This document shows, piece by piece, positions 1-5,929 of a stretch of 8,152 nt of DNA. The translations under genes were made by a program, and so were the position numbers. Below the pieces are notes generated by a model. The model searched no databases. It had not been told where the DNA came from and saw only the letters and a list, made by a program, of their open reading frames with translations. The DNA comes from Corallococcus sp. CAG:1435 (GTDB lineage Bacteria > Bacillota > Clostridia > Christensenellales > CAG-314). Numbering within the stretch: position 1 is the first letter of the stretch; the number at the start of each line of letters is the position of its first letter. The DNA lies in contig HF998457.1 in the NCBI GenBank assembly GCA_000433775.1, positions 30,914 to 39,065 of the forward strand, given 5' to 3'.

Positions 1-13
1 GCCTTGTAATTTG

Positions 14-1180
14 TTACTTTTCGGTGATACCGCTGATAACAGCCTGTCCGATGGGTCTGTCGCAAATCATGTCGGCGTACTTGACAAGAGTTGCCGTGTA
101 CACAGGCTTGTTTGCCACCTGTTTGATTACTCTGCCGTCGTCGCCCTCCAGCCAACGCCAATCGCAAAGTTGGTGAAGGTGGAAATCCGACGTGTTGAGA
201 ATGTACATTGTGCCTTCGGGGGCAAATCTGTCGGACACGACGGGAATGCCGTTGTAGGAAATGGCTTTGTAGCCTCCTTGCAGGTTCATCACGTCGATGT
301 TGCTTCTGTTGGTGATGAGGTAGTCCTGATAGGCACGCTTCACCCCTGCCGAACACACGATGAAGTCGGCTACGGAACCTGCCACTTCGTCCAGGGTGTC
401 TATTGCCTTCTGAATTACCACGTCGTTTATTTCCGTAGACGTTGCCTTGTAGGGCGCAAGCCACTTGTTAGCCGAACGGGTAAGTCCGTACAACGTTTCG
501 GAATTGCCGAAAATTGCTCCCAGCCCCGTAAGTTCGTTGCCGTAACTGCCCTGCACCGTTACACAGTCGCCTGCGGAAACGGTGGACGCCGCAATGGATG
601 CGCCCGCCAAAGTTATTGTTTTTGCGCTGCGGTCCACGTCGGTGATGCGTCTTGCCGAAACAACCACGCCTTTCGTGGAAGCGTCTACAACGTCCACCAC
701 CATGCCTTCGATGACGTTTTTGACGGAATCGACGGTGATGACGTTGCCGCTTTGCGCCGACGCCTTGCACAGCACGCCCGAGCCGTCGCCGAACAACATT
801 CTGCCGAAGTTGAATTTGGATGCCTTAATCAGTCCTTCCATTTCCGCTTCCAGCAAATTGACAAAGGCGCCGCTGTTGTTTTGACTTGCCCTGATTGCCT
901 TGTCGGAAATTTCGATGGTGCCGTACAGGTTTTTGAGCGTAAGCACGAACTGTGCGTAATTGTTGGACGCAGCACCGGGCAATGTGCCGTCTTCCGTGCC
1001 TGCGCCGATACCGCCGTTAATGCCGAAGGGCGCAAGTTTTCTTATTTCCTTTCCCCACACATCGCTTGTGGTTTGAGATATTTTGGCAAGCAGGGGGTTG
1101 ACGTTGGTGTTGAGTTGGTCTGCCACAACGCCGAGATACAATGTTTTCAGCGCATTTTCCGCACTTGTGAGAGTTACCAT
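14..1180 (-). CDS. Major capsid protein, HK97-fold type (388 aa)
   Basis: This is the likely main shell protein of the phage head. Residues 1-60 (TSAENALK, NPLLAKI, WGKEIRKL, then a glycine-rich stretch) and 72-135 (the YAQFVLTLKNLYGTIEISDKAIR segment and the helix LLEAEMEGLIKASKFNFGRMLFGDG) are the pattern I recognise from capsid proteins of gut Clostridia phages. Residues 145-215 are rich in short beta strands and look like an inserted domain. Residues 255-345 (VIQKAIDTLDEV, NGIPVVSDRF, LHQLCDWRWLEGDDGR) fit the HK97 P- and A-domains. The length is normal and the gene is complete, with its TAA stop at 14-16. The ATG at 1180 has AAAGGAG seven bases upstream, and this site overlaps the stop of the scaffold gene. 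No propeptide is evident and no protease gene precedes it, so the protein is probably not cleaved. The family call is from sequence pattern, not from a search. Confidence 0.88.
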   Translation of the reverse strand: MVTLTSAENALKTLYLGVVADQLNTNVNPLLAKISQTTSDVWGKEIRKLAPFGINGGIGAGTEDGTLPGAASNNYAQFVLTLKNLYGTIEISDKAIRASQNNSGAFVNLLEAEMEGLIKASKFNFGRMLFGDGSGVLCKASAQSGNVITVDSVKNVIEGMVVDVVDASTKGVVVSARRITDVDRSAKTITLAGASIAASTVSAGDCVTVQGSYGNELTGLGAIFGNSETLYGLTRSANKWLAPYKATSTEINDVVIQKAIDTLDEVAGSVADFIVCSAGVKRAYQDYLITNRSNIDVMNLQGGYKAISYNGIPVVSDRFAPEGTMYILNTSDFHLHQLCDWRWLEGDDGRVIKQVANKPVYTATLVKYADMICDRPIGQAVISGITEK

Positions 1181-1192
1181 ATTTTTTCTCCT

Positions 1193-1678
1193 TTATTTGA
1201 ATAGTTCTTTTGCCATCAATGACGCTTCTTTCAGTGTCTTGGGGCGTGACGGCAACGCCATAGACACGTTTCCCCCTCCCGACATAACGGAAGGAGCGGC
1301 CACTGCGGCGACGTTTTGCAGTTGCGACGGCGTATCTTGCAGGGTTTGAGGCGTGTGCCCCTCACCGCTGACGCCGTCAGAAGGTAATTGTTGCAAACCG
1401 TCCGCCGAAACAGCCGTCGATACGGGTGCCTGACCGTTCAAAACCGCCTTTGCGTCAAAGGCGTCTTGCGGGACTGTATCGGCACTGTCAACCGTCGTTG
1501 ACTGCACCCTCTCTTGCGGTGGCGTATTCTCGCTTGTACCGCCCTTCAATTTTTCTTCCAGCAAGGTCTTTTCCCTTTCCAAAGCGGAAAGTTGCTGACA
1601 CTTTTGCGTGAAACTTTTTTCCAGTTGATTGTAACTTTTAAGTAATTCTTCCGCCGAAGCGAATTTGCCGAAATCCAT
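1193..1678 (-). CDS. Capsid scaffolding protein, putative (161 aa)
   Basis: It probably acts as the internal scaffold that guides capsid-protein assembly and leaves before DNA fills the head. Residues 6-45 (FASAEELLKSYNQLEKSFTQ onward) form a charged heptad-like coiled coil. Residues 46-130 are low complexity, rich in T, S, P, Q, A and G, and probably disordered. The last 18 residues (SRPKTLKEASLMAKELFK) form a short basic amphipathic helix, comparable to the capsid-binding tail of known scaffolds. The position between portal and capsid genes is the classical one. The ATG at 1678 lies 3 bases after the portal stop, with AAGGAG seven bases upstream inside the end of the portal gene, which suggests translational coupling. 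There is no serine-protease signature, so a scaffold-protease fusion is unlikely. The role comes from architecture and position, since scaffolds diverge quickly. Confidence 0.75.
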   Translation of the reverse strand: MDFGKFASAEELLKSYNQLEKSFTQKCQQLSALEREKTLLEEKLKGGTSENTPPQERVQSTTVDSADTVPQDAFDAKAVLNGQAPVSTAVSADGLQQLPSDGVSGEGHTPQTLQDTPSQLQNVAAVAAPSVMSGGGNVSMALPSRPKTLKEASLMAKELFK

Positions 1679-1681
1679 GTG

Positions 1682-3502
1682 TTATTCTCCTTGTTTCTGC
1701 GCCGAAATTTTGCGGTGCATGGCAATGTGGTCCAGCACCTTTTGGCGGTAGTCTTTGTTGCCGTCCGTAAGGCCCGATATCACAAAACGTGTGTGTTCCT
1801 CTATGTGCAGTGCGTGGTCGTCCACGGGCAAAATTTCCGCACTGTCAATGTCCACGTTTTCCTTTGCCGCCCTTTGCAAGTGCATTTGCGTTATGTCCTG
1901 TGCGTTTTCCCAATTTCCGAAGCCCATCAGCGTCAGAATTTTAGCCTTGGTGCTTTCGGGAAGTTTTCCGTTGGCGTCGTTCATGATGCCTGCGTTGAGC
2001 AAATCCATCACCATGGTGCGCCTTGTTGTCGGGGTGTCCGTAAGGTCGTTTTCCGTTTCGAAAACCACATCGTCGCTGCCTATGTCGCTGGCGGAAAAGT
2101 AAAACAGTTCCGCTCCCCCCTGACCGTCCGCAAGACGTGCCAGCCTGCTTGCCGTTACAAACTGCTTGTACATGCGCAAAATGTATTTGGCAAGTTTTTT
2201 GATGGCAAGTTTGACGCTGTCGATGGAACTTGCAAGACGTATGTCGTCCTGCTCGGCAATAAGTTGCAATGCAAGTCCGCTGGTAACCGTTGTGGGCGTG
2301 GTACTGTTGCGGGCAAATTCCGACACGCCGGAAACGGTAACGAATTCCTGCAACAGTCTGTCTTCCTCGTCGGAAAAATCCGACGGCACCGCACCGCTGT
2401 CCATAAGTTGCGGTTTGACGGCGCCCTGCCTGTACACCAGAATTTTCCCCGGTGAAAGTCCTTCCTCTTCCAGGTTGTCGGTGTCCACCGAGCCGTCCTC
2501 TACGGTAAGCACGCCCATTGCCAGCCTGTTCATAAATTCGTGCTTGCGGTTTTTGACGGCATTGTACGCCCTCTGCACGGGAATTACCCTTTCCACAATG
2601 CTTGCCCCCCAAAAGCAACCTGCCTGTTCGGAGGAAATTTGCCTTACAAAGGGGAAAATGCGTTTTCCGTCCTCTCCCAAAGCGTAGGGAAGGTCGCCCG
2701 TATACAGCAAAACGTCCCCCGCCACAATTTCCAGTTTGCCGTTGGGGTGCGCTTCGTCGGGTGCGGTGTACCTTTCCAAAACCAACACTTGGTCGCTTTT
2801 GCTTTCCTGCGTGATGGACGGTACTGCGGAATTGTATCCCAAACCGCCTATCCCCACCGTTGAAGAAAGTGCAAACACCTTGATGTTTTCCCCTTTCAGA
2901 CTAACCTTCCATTTTTCTTCAATTTCCTTTCGGGGAAAGACTTTGGCGTGAATGACGGACGTGCATTCCTCCAACCCCTGCGCCACGTTGGAATCGGGGT
3001 AGATTTCAAAGGGGGAACACACGGATATTGCCACGTCGCCGCCCTTTTGTGCGTCCCACGTAATTTTGTAAAAAGACGTTCCGCACACTTCGCTCCACAG
3101 CGTGGCACGGGTAACAGCCTCTTCCAGGTGCGTTTTTTCCCGTGCGCTGTCCAGAATTTTTGTGGAAACTTTGGCGGAACTGATGTCGCTGTCGCTGTTT
3201 GAGAAGGGACGGGCAATAGGACGTGGACGAACATGGTTCAGCCTGGAAAGACGTGTTTCCACAATGGGCGCAATGTGGTTGTACACCTGCTTTTCCTGCC
3301 AGAAGTAAAATTTTTCCTCCTGTTCGATGCTCCCACGTGGGGTAATCTGACAGTACTGATTGCCCATCATAAAGTTCATGTTCAACTGCCAGGAAAGTTC
3401 GTATGGACGGCGCATGTTTTGCCTTTCCGAAAAATCCTTCCTGACATCCGCCACCACGTCTTCGGCAAACAGCACTTCCTCCCTTTTCTTGTTTTTACTC
3501 AT
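1682..3502 (-). CDS. Portal protein, P22-like (606 aa)
   Basis: The portal is the dodecameric ring at one capsid vertex through which terminase pumps DNA and to which the tail attaches. The N-terminal region (RRPYELSWQLNMNFMMGNQY at 31-50, NHIAPIVETRLSRLNHVRPR at 75-94) and the central segments (ATLWSEVCGTSFYK at 133-146; FPFVRQISSEQAGCFWGASI at 283-302; RAYNAVKNRKHEFMNR at 311-326) match the pattern of P22-type portals in Firmicutes phages. Residues 398-425 (RNSTTPTTVTSGLALQLIAE onward) and the His/Asp-rich end (DDHALHIEEH at 561-570, HIAMH at 592-596) are also typical. The length fits the family. The ATG at 3502 overlaps the stop of the preceding cysteine-rich gene by 8 bases (ATGAGTAA), with GGAGG 6 bases upstream inside that gene. 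A P22-type portal is commonest in podoviruses but also occurs in siphophages, so tail type cannot be decided here. Confidence 0.88.
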   Translation of the reverse strand: MSKNKKREEVLFAEDVVADVRKDFSERQNMRRPYELSWQLNMNFMMGNQYCQITPRGSIEQEEKFYFWQEKQVYNHIAPIVETRLSRLNHVRPRPIARPFSNSDSDISSAKVSTKILDSAREKTHLEEAVTRATLWSEVCGTSFYKITWDAQKGGDVAISVCSPFEIYPDSNVAQGLEECTSVIHAKVFPRKEIEEKWKVSLKGENIKVFALSSTVGIGGLGYNSAVPSITQESKSDQVLVLERYTAPDEAHPNGKLEIVAGDVLLYTGDLPYALGEDGKRIFPFVRQISSEQAGCFWGASIVERVIPVQRAYNAVKNRKHEFMNRLAMGVLTVEDGSVDTDNLEEEGLSPGKILVYRQGAVKPQLMDSGAVPSDFSDEEDRLLQEFVTVSGVSEFARNSTTPTTVTSGLALQLIAEQDDIRLASSIDSVKLAIKKLAKYILRMYKQFVTASRLARLADGQGGAELFYFSASDIGSDDVVFETENDLTDTPTTRRTMVMDLLNAGIMNDANGKLPESTKAKILTLMGFGNWENAQDITQMHLQRAAKENVDIDSAEILPVDDHALHIEEHTRFVISGLTDGNKDYRQKVLDHIAMHRKISAQKQGE

Positions 3503-3716
3503 ACATTTCCTCCATCTTTTTGTCTATCATTTTTTTGATGGCGTTTTTGGGACTTTTGGGCGTTCTTTCTGCGTTTATGGCGTCGGCAATTTTTTCTGCG
3601 CACTGTTTACACAAAAAGAATTTGCCTCCTCTTCCCTTGCATGGCAAAACGTATTGCGCCATGTTGCGACAATCCCTTACGTCGCACTTTGTTTTGTCTG
3701 TTGTTGCGGTAATCAT
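3495..3716 (-). CDS. Small zinc-ribbon-like cysteine-rich protein (73 aa)
   Basis: This is a small protein of unknown function. Cysteines at 11 and 16 (CDVRDC) and at 36 and 39 (CKQC), with a further one at 26, are arranged like a treble-clef or zinc-ribbon metal site. The C-terminal half (residues 40-73) is strongly charged and helical, with many lysines, so nucleic-acid or protein binding is possible. It sits 24 bases downstream of the 103-residue gene, and its stop overlaps the portal start, so it belongs to the late head operon and is probably translationally coupled to the portal. The ATG at 3716 has AAAGGAGG 4 bases upstream, a strong but slightly close site. Zinc-finger small proteins next to phage terminase or portal genes are frequent but mostly uncharacterised. 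I can support the coding call and the metal-site inference, not a specific role. Confidence 0.75.
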   Translation of the reverse strand: MITATTDKTKCDVRDCRNMAQYVLPCKGRGGKFFLCKQCAEKIADAINAERTPKSPKNAIKKMIDKKMEEMYE

Positions 3717-3740
3717 TTTTCCTCCTTTCGCCGTCGGGCG

Positions 3741-4052
3741 TTACTGTTCTTCCTCGATGACGCACTGCGCCGATGTCTGCTCGTCGCAAATGTTGAGCAA
3801 CTGCAACAAACGCAGTTTTTCCACCTGCAACTGCTCGTCCGTCATCTGGGAAATTTCATTTTGCTCGGCGGAAAGTTGCAACAGGGCTTTGACGGCGGAA
3901 ACATCGGGATGCACCCGTTTTGTTACCACCTTTCTTTTGACCAGTTGCGCCTTTCCGTCGCTGACGTTGTACTCCTCCGTTTTTTCACGGAAACTGTATC
4001 CTTTGGCTTTTTTGAGCAATATTTCCGTCAGCAGTTTTTTGTATTCCAACAT
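3741..4052 (-). CDS. Phage protein between terminase and portal; possible terminase small subunit-like (103 aa)
   Basis: This is a small, mostly helical acidic protein. Residues 13-47 (LLKKAKGYSFREKTEEYNV, then VKRKVVTKR) followed by HPDVSAVKALLQL at 48-60 resemble a segment common in the C-terminal half of phage small-terminase and related helix-turn-helix proteins, where a GYxxxE block precedes KxxPPDxxAxxxWL. The typical DNA-binding HTH at the N-terminus is absent. Residues 70-89 (MTDEQLQVEKLRLLQLLNIC) form an amphipathic helix. No other gene in the window is a better small-terminase candidate, but its position after, rather than before, the large subunit is not the usual order. The ATG at 4052 was chosen because GGGAGGG ends 6 bases upstream; an in-frame start 33 bases earlier lacks such a site. 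The coding call is firm and the TerS link is an inference. Confidence 0.7.
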   Translation of the reverse strand: MLEYKKLLTEILLKKAKGYSFREKTEEYNVSDGKAQLVKRKVVTKRVHPDVSAVKALLQLSAEQNEISQMTDEQLQVEKLRLLQLLNICDEQTSAQCVIEEEQ

Positions 4053-4065
4053 TGTTTTCCCTCCC

Positions 4066-4083
4066 GTGCAAAGTTGTTTGCAC
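4066..4083 (-). promoter_or_regulatory. Perfect stem-loop abutting the ribosome binding site of the 103-residue gene
   Basis: Read on the minus strand, GTGCAAA and TTTGCAC form a perfect 7-bp stem with a CAAC loop. The stem ends directly at the GGGAGGG ribosome binding site (4059-4065). Such a placement can stabilise the 5' end of a transcript or tune access to the binding site. The pairing is seen in the sequence; the regulatory role is inferred. Confidence 0.45.
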
Positions 4084-4102
4084 AAGTATTTTGTACCATA
4101 TT

Positions 4103-4132
4103 TTTATATACGGTTGCACATTTTGTGTACAA
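4103..4132 (-). promoter_or_regulatory. Possible promoter for the 103-residue gene to capsid operon
   Basis: On the minus strand a TATAAA box (4103-4108, with an overlapping TATATA at 4105-4110) lies 18 bases downstream of TTGTAC (4127-4132), in a locally AT-rich stretch. The -10 element is good and the -35 element matches only the TTG core. Transcription from it would start near 4096, leaving a leader of about 45 bases containing the perfect hairpin at 4066-4083. It would let the portal, scaffold and capsid genes be expressed independently of terminase. Confidence 0.3.
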
Positions 4133-4340
4133 AGGGCATTTGACGCCATTTGTTGCGTGCCGTAGTTTCAAATGCCGAAAGTTTCTTGCACCGTTGCCCG
4201 TGCCGCTTTTTTTGACGCACCTTTTCAAACAAAAGTTTCAGGTTTTTGTGCGTCTTGGGCAAAACCTTTCAAACCGTTGTCCGTCATCAATGCGCAAAAA
4301 CTGCACCGTTTGCCAAGGTAAGGCGACAGCCTTTTCGGAA

Positions 4341-4389
4341 CTTCAAAAGGTTTTCAAAAACTTTTCAACATGTTTCAATGGACTTTCAA
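4341..4389. repeat. Helically phased TTTCAA repeats (five units)
   Basis: The hexamer TTTCAA (TTGAAA on the minus strand) begins at 4352, 4363, 4373 and 4384, and a one-mismatch copy (CTTCAA) begins at 4341. The spacings are 11, 11, 10 and 11 bases, about one helical turn each, so the units lie on one face of the DNA. Further exact copies at 4166, 4223 and 4267 are not in phase. The array starts within 20 bases of the terminase stop codon. Phased sites of this kind can be protein-binding arrays or intrinsically bent DNA. A packaging recognition site (pac or cos) for the terminase is one possibility; which of these applies cannot be decided from sequence. Confidence 0.5.
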
Positions 4390-4405
4390 AGCACGTTGTG
4401 CTGCG

Positions 4406-5818
4406 CTACCTTTGACGCAGTTTTCTTGCAAGTTTTTCCTTGTCCAACGCTATTGCGCTCTTTTGCTCCTGCGGTTTTTTGCGTTCGGAAAGGGACGAGA
4501 TGTAGTAACGCAGTTCGTCCATTGCGTGGTCGTCCTTTTTGACGGGTCTGTCGCCTTCGCCCCAAAAATACCCCTTGAATTCCCTTATCATGTTGACGCA
4601 ACAGGAAAAGACAAAAAGTTTGGGTGCACCGCTAAGAGGTTTAAGCATGTACTTCACCTTGTTTATGCCGGTGTACAAATCCTTGTTGACGCAGGTGTCC
4701 ACGTCTATGCCTTCATGGCAAAACAGTTCCGCCACGCTTTTTTGACCGTTCAGCGTGCGTTGGTTTGCCGCACTGTCCATAAGCGCAGTGTAATTGCCGA
4801 ACTTGTCCTTGTGCCAGTTCAGTTGACGGCTTATTTCCCGTATTCTTTGTGCGTGGTAAGCCACGTCCTTTTTTGCCTCGTAATGTTCCGCCACAACGTA
4901 CACGTTGCCGTCGAAATCCCTGGCGTACCAATGACAGGAAAGCGGATTGTTCAGACCGGGGTCGATGGAAAGTTTGTCCTGCCATTCCGCAGGCACGTCA
5001 AAGGGTTGAATGACGTTTTGCTCGGAAAATTCGCTGTACACCATTCCTCCCAGCGACTGAAATCTTCCGTAGCGGCGAGATTCCAGACTGTCCGCTGAAA
5101 GCGTCTCCGACATGGCGACGATTTCCTTTTGCGAAAGATAGGGGTTGTCCGCCCATTCCATAAACTCGCACCACACCTCGCTGCTGTTTTTGCTGTTGAG
5201 GTAAATTTCGTCGTACACCCACGTCAGCCCTTTGAGAGGCGTCATTGTTCCAAAAATCTCCCCCTCCCTGTCCAAAATTCTCATTCGGCATTCCTCGTAA
5301 ATTTCCTTTGGGGGTTCTTCGTCAAACCACACGAAGTCCAACGACGTTCCCTGAAACTTTTCCCTTCCCGCTTCGCAACTTTTGAAGGCGATTTTCGATG
5401 TGCCTCCAAACACGTTTTCTATCACGATGTAATCTATCACGCCGTATTCGGGGCTGGATTTTGAACCGGACAGCATGGATATCTGCCTTATCCAGCGTTT
5501 ATCGAGATAGTACAGTATTTTTTGCTGCGCCACGTCCCTCTGCACCTGTTGAGAAAGGGAAACGACCCAGCAACTTATTTCTTTTCTGTTGGGACGGTAG
5601 GGGTGAATTCCCCGTGCGAGCCACACCGTTTCCACTGCGCCGCACTCCGTCTTGCCGCTTCTGTTTCCGCCAAAAACCCACCTGTTGCGCTTTTGACATT
5701 TGTGAAAAGCCATTTGTTTTTTGTGTATTTTTACTTTGTTGTACCCCGACAAAGGGGTGTGTTTGCGCCTGTTTTCCTCCTTTTGGATGTCCAAAAGACG
5801 CTCAACGATTTCTTTCAT
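4406..5818 (-). CDS. Phage terminase large subunit (470 aa)
   Basis: This is the ATP-driven motor and nuclease that translocates phage DNA into the prohead and cuts it. The ATPase domain shows Walker A GGNRSGKT at 50-57, Walker B LDFVWFDEE at 160-168 with D166 and catalytic E167, and the coupling motif GTMTP at 190-194. The C-terminal RNase H-like nuclease shows the acidic motifs SIDPG (D286), LMD (D348) and KKDDHAMDELRY (D430, D434). All key residues are present and the length is typical. I start it at the ATG at 5818. It is preceded by GGTGGTGAT, an 8-of-9 match to the extended anti-Shine-Dalgarno complement but placed close. An in-frame TTG at 5866 would add 16 residues with no binding site. 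The lysine- and glutamine-rich tail (446-470) is a normal divergent end. It probably heads the late operon that continues to the portal and capsid genes. Confidence 0.93.
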   Translation of the reverse strand: MKEIVERLLDIQKEENRRKHTPLSGYNKVKIHKKQMAFHKCQKRNRWVFGGNRSGKTECGAVETVWLARGIHPYRPNRKEISCWVVSLSQQVQRDVAQQKILYYLDKRWIRQISMLSGSKSSPEYGVIDYIVIENVFGGTSKIAFKSCEAGREKFQGTSLDFVWFDEEPPKEIYEECRMRILDREGEIFGTMTPLKGLTWVYDEIYLNSKNSSEVWCEFMEWADNPYLSQKEIVAMSETLSADSLESRRYGRFQSLGGMVYSEFSEQNVIQPFDVPAEWQDKLSIDPGLNNPLSCHWYARDFDGNVYVVAEHYEAKKDVAYHAQRIREISRQLNWHKDKFGNYTALMDSAANQRTLNGQKSVAELFCHEGIDVDTCVNKDLYTGINKVKYMLKPLSGAPKLFVFSCCVNMIREFKGYFWGEGDRPVKKDDHAMDELRYYISSLSERKKPQEQKSAIALDKEKLARKLRQR

Positions 5819-5842
5819 ATCACCACCGTCTGTTACAGTTTT

Positions 5843-5886
5843 CAAATAGTCAATACTCGCCCGCAAAAATCAATATTCGGCAAAAA
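5843..5886 (-). promoter_or_regulatory. Paired direct repeats upstream of terminase, operator-like
   Basis: On the minus strand two copies of TTTTTGC-CGARTATTGAYT lie head to tail with a 20-base period. The first contains CGAATATTGATT and the second CGAGTATTGACT; the only differences are two transitions and a GGG insertion before CGA in the second. They lie 25 to 68 bases upstream of the terminase ATG and in the 111-base space shared with the divergent gene at 5930. Late activators of phages (RinA, ArpU and sigma-like types) typically act just upstream of terminase genes, so this is a candidate binding site. I cannot name a convincing promoter: TTGATT followed 17 bases later by ACTATT is weak. 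Confidence 0.4.
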
Positions 5887-5929
5887 CCGATGTGAAGTTT
5901 ACGTTACAATTTGCATGGAGGTAAAATTT

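Larger units (their letters stand above)
4053..4405. other. Non-coding gap inside the head operon
   Basis: This 353-base stretch separates the terminase large subunit stop from the next gene, in a module whose other junctions are overlaps or short gaps. I see no open frame with a ribosome binding site: the only purine-rich site, GGGAGGG at 4059-4065 (minus strand), serves the 103-residue gene. The longest minus-strand frame here (about 66 codons, TTG start near 4228) has no upstream site, no recognisable sequence, and runs into the next gene, so I treat it as chance. The stretch contains phased TTTCAA repeats at its terminase end and a possible promoter and hairpin at the other end, each listed separately. 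A short stem (AGCAC/GTGCT, loop of 3) at 4390-4402 follows the terminase stop, but no T-run follows it, so a terminator is not supported. Confidence 0.6.

Noticed and set aside
11..1204. Plus-strand open frame of 397 codons opposite the capsid gene
   Set aside because: It mirrors the capsid gene, has no ribosome binding site and no recognisable domain. Long antisense frames here follow from codon use of the minus-strand genes.
1679..2455. Plus-strand open frame of 258 codons opposite the portal gene
   Set aside because: It is a shadow of the portal frame with biased Cys, His, Phe and Val content and no start signal.
1941..2618. Minus-strand frame of 225 codons inside the portal gene
   Set aside because: It is a frame-shifted reading of the portal with Arg, Gly and Gln bias. 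The portal frame is intact, so no frameshift is indicated.
4028..4228. Minus-strand 66-codon frame in the gap after terminase
   Set aside because: It has a TTG start, no binding site and no recognised sequence, and it overlaps the next gene.
3360..4415. Plus-strand open frame of 351 codons over the small genes and the gap
   Set aside because: It has no binding site, a composition typical of antisense frames, and covers three well-supported minus-strand genes.
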